Source of the DNA: Rhizobium esperanzae
GTDB lineage: Bacteria > Pseudomonadota > Alphaproteobacteria > Rhizobiales > Rhizobiaceae
Length of the DNA stretch: 64,000 nucleotides
Assembly (NCBI RefSeq): GCF_002204185.1
Contig: NZ_MXPU01000002.1
Coordinates: 310,001-374,000, forward strand
Direction of reading: 5' to 3'
Position 1 is the first letter of the stretch; the number at the start of each line of letters is the position of its first letter. This document shows, piece by piece, positions 10,361 to 17,081 of this stretch. The translations under genes and the position numbers were made by a program. The notes beneath the pieces were generated by a model, which made no database searches, had not been told where the DNA came from, and saw only the letters and a program-made list of their open reading frames with translations.

Positions 10361-10375
10361 GTTCCTGTTATGTTC
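10361..10375 (-). promoter_or_regulatory. LexA box (SOS operator) upstream of imuA
   Basis: GTTCCTGTTATGTTC reads GTTC-N7-GTTC, the direct-repeat LexA site known for Rhizobiales and other alphaproteobacteria. On the imuA strand it reads GAAC-N7-GAAC and ends 22 bases before the imuA start codon. This places imuA-imuB-dnaE2 under SOS control. Confidence 0.88.
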
Positions 10376-10501
10376 TTATGGATTCCAGAGAGCTGAAGAA
10401 GAGTCAACAACCATTTTCTATGAATTTATTCCTGCCTTTGATTCCGCACTCGAAAATCGGCGGCAAAGGTTCTATATGGGCCCGCAAAGGAAGGAATATT
10501 C

Positions 10502-10939
10502 ATGGCCCGCATAGACCAGAGCGATGATTGGCAGGACCGCCATGCGCCGACGATCAGCACCTTCGAGTCGCTGGCCATGGAGGCTTACAGCCATCTACCG
10601 GATGAATTCCGCCAGCTGACGACCAATCTCACGATCGAGATCGAGGATTTCCCCGATGACGACGTTTTCGAGGACATGGCGCTGGAAACCCCTTTCGATC
10701 TGCTCGGCCTTTTCGAAGGCAGGGGAATTTCCGAACGTTTCACCGTGGAAACCGGCGAGATGCCGAACCGCATCCGTCTCTACCGCCGCCCCATCCTCGA
10801 TTATTGGGCAGAAAACGACGAGACGCTCGGCGATATCATCACCCACGTCCTGATCCACGAGATCGGCCACCATTTCGGGCTGAGCGACGAGGATATGGAG
10901 CGGATCGAGGCCAGCGCCGAGGAAGCTGCCGAGCGCTGA
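10502..10939 (+). CDS. small zinc metallopeptidase family protein (zincin-like)
   Basis: Cytoplasmic protein of 145 residues with the zinc-binding motif HEIGHHFGLSDED (His119, Glu120, His123), as in the zincin_1/metallopeptidase family found across alphaproteobacteria and actinobacteria. No signal peptide or membrane segment is seen. The N-terminal half is acidic (IEIEDFPDDDVFEDM). AAGGAAGGA precedes ATG 10502 at good spacing. The physiological substrate of the family is not known to me. It is divergent from the imuA operon, sharing a 162-bp intergenic region that holds the LexA box. Confidence 0.85.
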   Translation: MARIDQSDDWQDRHAPTISTFESLAMEAYSHLPDEFRQLTTNLTIEIEDFPDDDVFEDMALETPFDLLGLFEGRGISERFTVETGEMPNRIRLYRRPILDYWAENDETLGDIITHVLIHEIGHHFGLSDEDMERIEASAEEAAER

Positions 10940-10962
10940 AACCGTGCGTTCGGCAGAAGGTC

Positions 10963-11169
10963 CTATTGCTCGGAGAGCTTCATCTCCGGATCATAATCCT
11001 TGCCTTCGACAGTCTTGACGACGGCCTGTCCGCACTGCATCGCGCCGGTTGCGGCATTGAAGGCATAGGTCGGCGACCCCTCCAGCGACCAGCCCTTGTT
11101 GAGGGCGGCGGTAACCTTGTGGCAGAAGGAAGCGTCGTCGGGGCCGGTCAGGAAGCGGTAGAGTTTCAT
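10963..11169 (-). CDS. DUF1737 domain protein
   Basis: A protein of 68 residues. It shows the short DUF1737 pattern: MKLYRFLTGPDDASFCHKV, then LNKGWSLEGSPTYAFN and CGQAVVKTVEGKDYD. No function is known. Its ATG overlaps the stop codon of the upstream CoA-lyase gene as ATGA, so the two are translationally coupled and may work together. No signal peptide or membrane segment is present. Confidence 0.8.
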   Translation of the reverse strand: MKLYRFLTGPDDASFCHKVTAALNKGWSLEGSPTYAFNAATGAMQCGQAVVKTVEGKDYDPEMKLSEQ

Positions 11170-12074
11170 CAGGCGTGCTTTCTTGCAGAAATCAGACGCG
11201 CTTTATGAACCAGAGCTTCGGCTTGGACAAGATGCAGCCGCTCGATCATCCGCCCGTTCGCATTGATGACGTTGAGGCCCCTGGCAGCCGGATCAGCAAA
11301 GGCTGATATGATTGCCTGCGCCTCGGCAATCTCCTCCGCGCTCGGGCCGAAATGCCGGTTGGCGGCCGCAATCTGCGCGGGGTGGATCAGCATCTTGCCG
11401 GCAAAACCCATGGCGCGTCCCTGCCCGCATTCGACGTCGAAACCTTCGCCATCCCGGAAATCGTTGAAGACGCTGTCGAGCGCATCGAGCCCATAGGCCT
11501 TGACCGCCAGAATGACCTGCATCAGCCAAGGCACGAGAAAGCTTCGCCCCGGCTGCGGCAGGACGCCGGTTTCCTTGCGCAGATCATTGAGGCCGACGAC
11601 AACGCAATCGAGCCGCGCCCCCGGCATGCAGCCGGCTTCGGCGATCGCCCCGACATTCAGCACGCCACGCGGCGTCTCGATCATGGCCCAGATGCGCAGC
11701 TCCTCCGGCGCATTCGCATCGGCAAGCAGATCGCCGATGTCGGTGACATCCTGGGGGCCATCCACTTTCGGCAGGAGAACGGCGTCGGGCAAAAGCGCCT
11801 TGACCAGATCGATATCCGCCGCCCCGAATGCGGATGACAGAGAATTGATGCGGATGATCCTTTCCTTGCCCGCAAGCGGCGGCCCGGCAAAAAAAGCCCG
11901 CAGATTTTCCCGCGCCTGACCCTTGTTCTCGGGCGCGACGGAATCCTCCAGATCAAAAATAACCGCATCACAATCAAGGGAACGGCTCTTTTCGAGCGCC
12001 CGGAGATTGATGGCCGGGACACTCAGCACCGAGCGGCGCAGACTTGAGGAACGCAGAGGTGTAGTTTGCTTCAT
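11169..12074 (-). CDS. HpcH/HpaI aldolase / citrate lyase beta-like CoA-ester lyase
   Basis: TIM-barrel protein of 301 residues of the CitE/malyl-CoA lyase superfamily. Conserved parts are RRSVLSVPA near the N-terminus, AVIFDLEDSVAPENKGQAR with the acidic metal-binding segment, IIRINSLS, LPKVDGPQDV, IWAMIETPRGVLN and FAGKMLIHPAQI near the end. Members cleave or hydrolyse CoA thioesters such as (3S)-malyl-CoA, citramalyl-CoA or beta-methylmalyl-CoA; the substrate here cannot be assigned from sequence. The DUF1737 gene follows directly. Start ATG 12074 begins 10 residues before the conserved block. Confidence 0.85.
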   Translation of the reverse strand: MKQTTPLRSSSLRRSVLSVPAINLRALEKSRSLDCDAVIFDLEDSVAPENKGQARENLRAFFAGPPLAGKERIIRINSLSSAFGAADIDLVKALLPDAVLLPKVDGPQDVTDIGDLLADANAPEELRIWAMIETPRGVLNVGAIAEAGCMPGARLDCVVVGLNDLRKETGVLPQPGRSFLVPWLMQVILAVKAYGLDALDSVFNDFRDGEGFDVECGQGRAMGFAGKMLIHPAQIAAANRHFGPSAEEIAEAQAIISAFADPAARGLNVINANGRMIERLHLVQAEALVHKARLISARKHA

Positions 12075-12187
12075 CAGCCATTAGTGCCAAGCTTCGCAAA
12101 GCCGGGCAAGACAACAAAAAGCCATGCTTGCCTTGCAGAGAGGAAAAGGAAGGACCACATTCCTTTCTGTAGAAAGGTCTCAAACCC

Positions 12188-12421
12188 ATGCAGAACATTC
12201 GCTCCATCTTCTTCATGCTGGCCGGCGCCACCTTTTTTGTCGCCATGCTGCTTCTCACCTTCTCGGTGACGCTTGCCGTCGGCGGCATCCTGACCGTGCT
12301 CATGGTCGGACGCGCGCTTTCGCTGAAGATGAAGCCCGCTCCGGTCCGCGCCAAGGCAAACAACGGCAAGCCGGAGATGCGCATCTGGAACGACGGTCGC
12401 GGCACGATCATCGATCTCTGA
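12188..12421 (+). CDS. small membrane protein, unknown function
   Basis: Protein of 77 residues with one long or two close hydrophobic segments at about residues 5-42 (IFFMLAGATFFVAMLLLTF and TLAVGGILTVLMVG). A basic linker and a polar tail ending MRIWNDGRGTIIDL follow. It is probably an inner membrane protein. I do not recognise a named family. Codon use and third-position GC look like those of neighbouring genes. It lies alone between the divergent CoA-lyase gene and the VOC gene. Confidence 0.7.
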   Translation: MQNIRSIFFMLAGATFFVAMLLLTFSVTLAVGGILTVLMVGRALSLKMKPAPVRAKANNGKPEMRIWNDGRGTIIDL

Positions 12422-12528
12422 GGCCTGCTTTCAAAAAAATCGCCGACACTGTCGCATCACGCTTCCATGATACGTCTTTGAAGCAGCCGGGCATTCAGCC
12501 GGCGCTTCAAAAACGATGGAGGACGAGT

Positions 12529-12948
12529 ATGGATACGACGGAAAACAAGCCGGCCAAGTTGCCGCCGGTGAAGAATGGCCTGCTGCCCTATCTGACCGTC
12601 GACGGCGCGGTGAAGGCCGCGGAATTCTACAAGAAGGCCTTCGGCGCCGAAGAGGCCCACAGAGTGCCGGTCGATGAAAGCGGCCGGACGATGCATATTC
12701 ATCTCTATATCAATGGCAGCTCCCTCATGCTGGCGGATGCCTATCCCGAATACGGCCATCCCTTCAAAGGTCATGAAGGCTTCGCCATCCAGCTTGTCAT
12801 CGACGATATCGATTTCTGGTGGGATCGTGCCGTGGCCGCCGGCGCCGAAGTCGTCATGCCGGTCGAACTGATGTTCTGGGGTGACCGTTACGGCCAGCTT
12901 CGCGACCCGTTCGGCGTCATCTGGGGTTTGAACGCGCCCGCCAAATAA
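12529..12948 (+). CDS. VOC family protein (glyoxalase/PhnB-like)
   Basis: Protein of 139 residues with the two beta-alpha-beta-beta-beta modules of the vicinal oxygen chelate fold: LLPYLTVDGAVKAAEFYKKAFG, MHIHLYINGSSLMLAD, IQLVIDDIDFWWDRAVAAGAE and DRYGQLRDPFGVIWGL. Members bind a metal and act on small molecules (glyoxalase, dioxygenase, resistance); the PhnB-like subgroup has no settled function. ATG 12529 has GGAGGA a few bases upstream, which decides the start although the frame is open from 12124. Confidence 0.85.
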   Translation: MDTTENKPAKLPPVKNGLLPYLTVDGAVKAAEFYKKAFGAEEAHRVPVDESGRTMHIHLYINGSSLMLADAYPEYGHPFKGHEGFAIQLVIDDIDFWWDRAVAAGAEVVMPVELMFWGDRYGQLRDPFGVIWGLNAPAK

Positions 12949-12968
12949 CGCGACGCGTACCGTTGCCA

Positions 12969-12992
12969 GGCCACGCGAATCGCCGCGTGGCC
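12969..12992 (+). terminator. hairpin after the VOC gene
   Basis: GGCCACGCG-AATCGC-CGCGTGGCC forms a perfect 9-bp stem 21 bases after the stop codon. The following ACCATTTG is not a real T-tract, so it is a weak terminator at best. Confidence 0.5.
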
Positions 12993-13002
12993 ACCATTTG
13001 AA

Positions 13003-13104
13003 AGCATATCGCGCAAAAGTGTGCAGCGGTTTTGCGAGAACGACATGCGGCAGACCAGACCTAAAGCGTAGCAAGCGAATCTGAAAGATCGCGGTACGCT
13101 TTAG
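13003..13104. repeat. rhizobial palindromic intergenic repeat
   Basis: Two inverted repeats lie in tandem. The first pairs CGCAAAA (13012-13018) with TTTTGCG (13030-13036). The second pairs CTAAAGCGTA (13061-13070) with TACGCTTTAG (13095-13104). The first shares the core AAAAGTGTG..AGCGG..TTTT with the repeat at 37461-37500. I recognise this as a dispersed palindromic unit common in Rhizobium intergenic regions. The rest of the 237-bp gap between the VOC gene and leuD holds the leuD promoter region. Confidence 0.65.
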
Positions 13105-13185
13105 AAAGATTCTCCTTCATTTCGGCAAAAAACTGGACTAGATGCACATTCAGGAAAGTACATTTGCTGAAATGGAGCATGGGTC

Positions 13186-13794
13186 ATGGATAAATTCGTG
13201 AAGCTCACGGGCGTTGCAGCGCCCCTGCCGGTCGTCAACATCGACACCGACATGATCATTCCGAAGGACTATCTGAAGACCATCAAGCGCACCGGTCTCG
13301 GCAAGGGCCTTTTCGCCGAAGCCCGCTACAATGAAGACGGCTCAGAAAATCCCGATTTCGTGCTGAACAAGCCGGCCTATCGCGATGCCAAGATCCTGGT
13401 CGCCGGCGACAATTTCGGCTGCGGCTCCTCGCGCGAACACGCTCCCTGGGCGCTGCTCGATTTCGGCATTCGCTGCGTGATCTCCACCAGTTTTGCCGAC
13501 ATTTTCTACAACAACTGCTTTAAGAACGGCATCCTGCCGATCAAGGTGAGCCAGGAAGACCTCGACAAGCTGATGGATGACGCCTCGCGCGGCTCCAACG
13601 CCATCCTGACCGTCGACCTCGAAAACCTCGAAATCACCGGCCCCGATGGCGGCTCGATCAAATTCGATCTCGACGAGTTCAAGCGCCACTGCCTGCTGAA
13701 CGGCCTCGACGATATCGGCCTGACCCTGGAAAAGGGCAAGGCGATCGACGAATTCGAAAAGAAGAACGCCGCTTCGCATCCCTGGGCCGCTTAA
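13186..13794 (+). CDS. leuD: 3-isopropylmalate dehydratase small subunit LeuD
   Basis: Protein of 202 residues that pairs with LeuC to isomerise 2- to 3-isopropylmalate in leucine biosynthesis. The swivel-domain signatures are [26 protein letters not shown] at the N-terminus and [20 protein letters not shown] in the middle; [11 protein letters not shown] forms the active-site loop. Full length for the LeuD1 type. leuC is not in this window. leuB lies 1.2 kb downstream on the same strand, separated by a reverse-strand dehydratase gene, so leuD and leuB are not one operon. Confidence 0.96.
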   Translation: MDKFVKLTGVAAPLPVVNIDTDMIIPKDYLKTIKRTGLGKGLFAEARYNEDGSENPDFVLNKPAYRDAKILVAGDNFGCGSSREHAPWALLDFGIRCVISTSFADIFYNNCFKNGILPIKVSQEDLDKLMDDASRGSNAILTVDLENLEITGPDGGSIKFDLDEFKRHCLLNGLDDIGLTLEKGKAIDEFEKKNAASHPWAA

Positions 13795-13820
13795 ACCCTG
13801 ACGAACTGCCGATCGATCAA

Positions 13821-13847
13821 GCCGGGCTTTCGCCCGGCTTTTTCTTT
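13821..13847 (+). terminator. rho-independent terminator of leuD
   Basis: GCCGGGC-TTTC-GCCCGGC, a perfect 7-bp stem, is followed directly by TTTTTTCTTT, 27 bases after the leuD stop codon. Textbook intrinsic terminator. Confidence 0.9.
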
Positions 13848-13896
13848 ATAGCGGCGCGCATCTCACGCGCGCAAAGGACGCTGTAACTGCCGCAGC

Positions 13897-14829
13897 TCAG
13901 AGAAATTTCTCTTTCCAGAGCCTCAGCTTTTCCAGCGACACGCCGATGCCGCCGCAGACTTCGATCAGCGGATTGTCGAAGCGGGCAAGCAGCCCGGCAT
14001 GCACATCGGCAACGGCAAGGGCAGCACCGCAGGCCGGCTCGACCAGGATGCGCTGCGCATCGGCAAATTTCAGACAGGCGGCAACGGCGTCGGCGTCGCT
14101 GACGAGAACGCTTTCGATCGGATGCCGTTTCGGCAGGTCGAAGACATGCGGGGCCACCTGCCGCGCGCCGAGCGATGTGGCGATCGAGGTGATTGCGGGC
14201 AGGGCGATGCGCTCATTTGCCTTGAGGCTCTCATGCAGCGAAGCTGCCCCTTCGGTTTCGACGGCAATCACAGGCACGTCGGGCAGCCCGTTTCGCTTCA
14301 GCCCCTCGACAATGCCGGCAAGCAGCCCGCCGCCGCCGACGCTGGTGACGACACAGTCAAATTTTGCACCCTTCGCCACCACTTCGTCGATCAGCGTCGC
14401 ATGGCCATCCCACAGAAGCGGATGGTCGAAAGGATGCACATAACTTGCCTTGCGGCTGCGGGCGAGTTCGACCGCGTGGGCATTGGCTTCGTCGAAAACG
14501 GCTCCGTGCACGAGGACATTGGCGCCGGTTGCGGCAATCGTCTGCCGGACATCGGCCGCCGTCGTCTCCGGCACGACGATCGTGACCGGCACGCCGAGCG
14601 CCCGGCCGGCATAGGCCGCGGCAATACCGGCATTGCCGCCGGAAGCACAGAAGATCTCCCGCGCGCCATTGTCCACCTCGTGCCGGCAAAGCCGACCGAC
14701 GCCGCGCAGCTTGAAGCTGCCGGAGGGCTGCAGTGCATCGAGCTTCAGCCAGAGCGGCTTGCCGCTGGCGCTGTAATCAGGCGCTGTTCGAGCCAGAGGC
14801 GTGTCGAGATGAAGAGGCGCTGAAGGCAT
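13897..14829 (-). CDS. PLP-dependent serine/threonine dehydratase family protein
   Basis: Protein of 310 residues with fold-type II PLP enzyme motifs. Lys40 in LQPSGSFKLRG forms the Schiff base, SGGNAGIAAAYAGR binds the phosphate side, and SVGGGGLLAGIVEGL is the glycine loop. Length and lack of a regulatory ACT domain fit catabolic L-serine/L-threonine dehydratases of the SDH type, releasing ammonia and pyruvate or 2-oxobutyrate. Exact substrate preference cannot be read from the sequence. It lies between leuD and leuB on the opposite strand. Confidence 0.85.
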   Translation of the reverse strand: MPSAPLHLDTPLARTAPDYSASGKPLWLKLDALQPSGSFKLRGVGRLCRHEVDNGAREIFCASGGNAGIAAAYAGRALGVPVTIVVPETTAADVRQTIAATGANVLVHGAVFDEANAHAVELARSRKASYVHPFDHPLLWDGHATLIDEVVAKGAKFDCVVTSVGGGGLLAGIVEGLKRNGLPDVPVIAVETEGAASLHESLKANERIALPAITSIATSLGARQVAPHVFDLPKRHPIESVLVSDADAVAACLKFADAQRILVEPACGAALAVADVHAGLLARFDNPLIEVCGGIGVSLEKLRLWKEKFL

Positions 14830-14997
14830 GGAAACATTCCGGAAATAAATGCTGGAGCCTACCGTTCTATTCCAGTTGAAGGCGTCGGAGCAACCGTCGG
14901 CGCTGAGAACGAGGCGTACCGATTCGCCCGTTCCCTCGCTTGAAATGCCCAGTTCCGGGGTCTAAGAAGCCGCAGCTTGTTTTTCCAGGAGGGCTCC

Positions 14998-16110
14998 ATG
15001 ACAGCGCGCAATGTTTTCCTGCTGCCGGGTGACGGCATCGGTCCCGAGGCCATGGGCGAGGTCCGCAAGATCATCGCCTATATGAACGAGGCGATGAATG
15101 CCGGTTTCGTTACCGACGAAGGCCTTGTCGGCGGCTCTGCCTACGATGCCCATGGTACGGCGATCTCGGAAGCCGACATGCAGAAGGCGCTTGCCGCCGA
15201 CGCCGTTCTCTTCGGCGCGGTCGGCGGCCCCAAATGGGATAGCGTGCCTTACGAAGTGCGTCCGGAAGCCGGCCTGCTCCGCCTGCGCAAGGACCTGCAG
15301 CTCTTCGCGAACCTGCGTCCCGCCATCTGCTATCCGGCTCTTGCCTCGGCCTCGTCGCTGAAGCCTGAACTGGTCGAAGGCCTCGACATTCTGATTATCC
15401 GCGAGCTGACGGGCGGCGTCTATTTCGGCGAACCGAAGGAGATCATCGACCTCGGCAACGGCCAGAAGCGCGGCATCGACACGCAGGTCTACGATACTTA
15501 CGAGATCGAACGCATCGCCGGCGTCGCTTTCGAAATGGCCCGCACAAGGCAGAACCGCGTCTGCTCCATGGAAAAGCGCAACGTCATGAAGTCGGGCGTG
15601 CTGTGGAACCAGGTCGTGACCGAAACGCATAAGGCGAAATATTCCGACGTTCAGCTCGAACATATGCTGGCCGATGCCGGCGGCATGCAGCTCGTGCGAC
15701 AGCCCAAGCAGTTCGACGTCATCGTCACCGACAATCTTTTCGGCGACATGCTTTCCGACGTCGCCGCCATGTTGACCGGTTCACTCGGCATGCTGCCCTC
15801 GGCTTCGCTCGGCGCGCCGGATGGTAAAACCGGCAAGCGCAAGGCGCTCTACGAGCCGGTGCACGGTTCGGCCCCCGACATCGCCGGCAAGGGCATTGCC
15901 AATCCAATCGCCATGATCGCCTCCTTCGCCATGTGCCTGCGTTACTCCTTCAACCTGGTGAAGGAAGCCGACGATCTGGAAAAGGCGATCGCCAACGTGC
16001 TCGACAAGGGCATCCGCACCGGCGACATCATGGCCGATGGCGCAAGGCAAGTCGGCACCGCCGAGATGGGCGATGCGATCCTCGCCGAGTTCAAGGCGCT
16101 TTCCGTCTGA
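14998..16110 (+). CDS. leuB: 3-isopropylmalate dehydrogenase LeuB
   Basis: Enzyme of 370 residues of the isocitrate/isopropylmalate dehydrogenase family that oxidatively decarboxylates 3-isopropylmalate to 2-oxoisocaproate with NAD+. Signatures: [17 protein letters not shown] at the N-terminus, [21 protein letters not shown] for substrate and divalent metal, and the ICDH/IMDH block [20 protein letters not shown], then [19 protein letters not shown] 14998 follows an AGGAGG Shine-Dalgarno sequence; an in-frame alternative at 14977 lacks one. The 168-bp gap upstream is shared with the divergent dehydratase gene; I saw no leucine-rich leader peptide in it. Confidence 0.97.
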   Translation: MTARNVFLLPGDGIGPEAMGEVRKIIAYMNEAMNAGFVTDEGLVGGSAYDAHGTAISEADMQKALAADAVLFGAVGGPKWDSVPYEVRPEAGLLRLRKDLQLFANLRPAICYPALASASSLKPELVEGLDILIIRELTGGVYFGEPKEIIDLGNGQKRGIDTQVYDTYEIERIAGVAFEMARTRQNRVCSMEKRNVMKSGVLWNQVVTETHKAKYSDVQLEHMLADAGGMQLVRQPKQFDVIVTDNLFGDMLSDVAAMLTGSLGMLPSASLGAPDGKTGKRKALYEPVHGSAPDIAGKGIANPIAMIASFAMCLRYSFNLVKEADDLEKAIANVLDKGIRTGDIMADGARQVGTAEMGDAILAEFKALSV

Positions 16111-16112
16111 TA

Positions 16113-16128
16113 TATTTCACGTGAAACA
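16113..16128. other. parS-like ParB-binding site
   Basis: TATTTCACGTGAAACA differs from the chromosomal parS consensus TGTTTCACGTGAAACA at one position. It lies two bases after the leuB stop codon and is about 38 kb from parAB. Confidence 0.75.
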
Positions 16129-16135
16129 GTTTCCC

Positions 16136-16167
16136 GCCCTTCGCATCACGCATGCGGAGGGCTTTTT
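16136..16167 (+). terminator. rho-independent terminator of leuB
   Basis: GCCCT-T-CGCAT pairs with ATGCG-G-AGGGC around a 5-base loop and is followed by TTTTT. It sits just after the parS-like site. Confidence 0.85.
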
Positions 16168-16287
16168 CATGTGAGGCCGAGCAGCCGCAGCCGGGTCGGT
16201 CGAAATATCCGAAACGGGCTATTCTCAGCCACAATCTCGTGTATTTTGCGCCGAATTTTAACCCGGCAAAATCGAACGGACGACAGG

Positions 16288-17040
16288 ATGCGGGCATTTT
16301 GGGCTTCCCTTGATAGGCGCTGGCGCCGCGGCGGCGTTGGCATGCCGCCCTTGCGCTGGCAGGCCTGCCTCTTCGTCACCATCAATGCCGTGGCTCTTTC
16401 CATGCTGCTCTTCGATGCCCCGGTCGGCGCCAGCGAACGCCCTGCGGCGGTGAAGCAGCTCGGCCAGCTGCTGACCGGCTTCGGCGATTCCGCCTGGCTG
16501 ATCTGCATCAGCATTCTGCTCTTCTTTCAGGGCAGGGCGGGTTACAAGCTTTTGAAGACCGCGCGGTCCAAGGCGCAGGCGCTTTATGTCAGCTGGATCG
16601 GCGCCTATCTCTTCACCACGGTCGTCTTCTCCGGACTTCTCGCCAATCTCCTGAAACGGGCGATTGGAAGGGCGCGTCCCGACCATTTCCACGATTACGG
16701 CATGTTTTCTTTCACGCCCTTTTCGGGCCATGCCGCTTTTGAAAGTTTTCCCTCCGGCCATTCCACAACGGTCGGCGCCTTCTTCGCCGCCTTTGCGCTT
16801 CTGTTTCCGCGCTACCGCATTCTCTTCATCGCCTGCGCCATCTGGCTTGCCATGACGCGTGTCATGGTCGGCGCCCATTATCCGAGCGACGTCATCGCCG
16901 GTCTTGCCTTCGGCGGCTGGTTTTCGCTGCTGACGGCGATCGTCTATGCCCGTTGTGGCCTGCTCTTCAAACTGGCGCCGGATGGCTGGCCACTCGCCAA
17001 ACGCCTTTTCCCCGACATTGAAAAGCCCGGCGCCTTGTGA
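16288..17040 (+). CDS. PAP2 superfamily membrane phosphatase
   Basis: Integral membrane protein of about 250 residues with a complete lipid-phosphatase signature. It has K-x6-RP (Lys123 to Arg130-Pro131), PSGH at 155-158 and R-x5-H-x3-D (Arg191, His197, Asp201). Several hydrophobic segments flank these (for example ACLFVTINAVALSMLLF and LICISILLFF). Such enzymes dephosphorylate undecaprenyl diphosphate, phosphatidic acid, phosphatidylglycerophosphate or lipid A; which one applies here cannot be told. ATG 16288 with GACAGG in front is preferred over the open frame from 16171, because the extra residues are basic and unlike the family. The gene ends inside its own terminator. Confidence 0.85.
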   Translation: MRAFWASLDRRWRRGGVGMPPLRWQACLFVTINAVALSMLLFDAPVGASERPAAVKQLGQLLTGFGDSAWLICISILLFFQGRAGYKLLKTARSKAQALYVSWIGAYLFTTVVFSGLLANLLKRAIGRARPDHFHDYGMFSFTPFSGHAAFESFPSGHSTTVGAFFAAFALLFPRYRILFIACAIWLAMTRVMVGAHYPSDVIAGLAFGGWFSLLTAIVYARCGLLFKLAPDGWPLAKRLFPDIEKPGAL

Positions 17041-17054
17041 GCGCCGGGCCTTTT
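17025..17054 (+). terminator. rho-independent terminator of the PAP2 gene
   Basis: GCCCGGCGC-CTTGTGA-GCGCCGGGC, a perfect 9-bp stem, is followed by CTTTTT. The stop codon TGA lies in the loop, so the left arm is coding. It may also serve the convergent transporter gene. Confidence 0.9.
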
Positions 17055-17081
17055 TCGAGTTTCTCACGCTCGATCGCGTAA

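Noticed and set aside
14830-14997. Leucine attenuation leader before leuB
   Set aside because: No short frame with clustered leucine codons and no terminator/antiterminator pair was seen.
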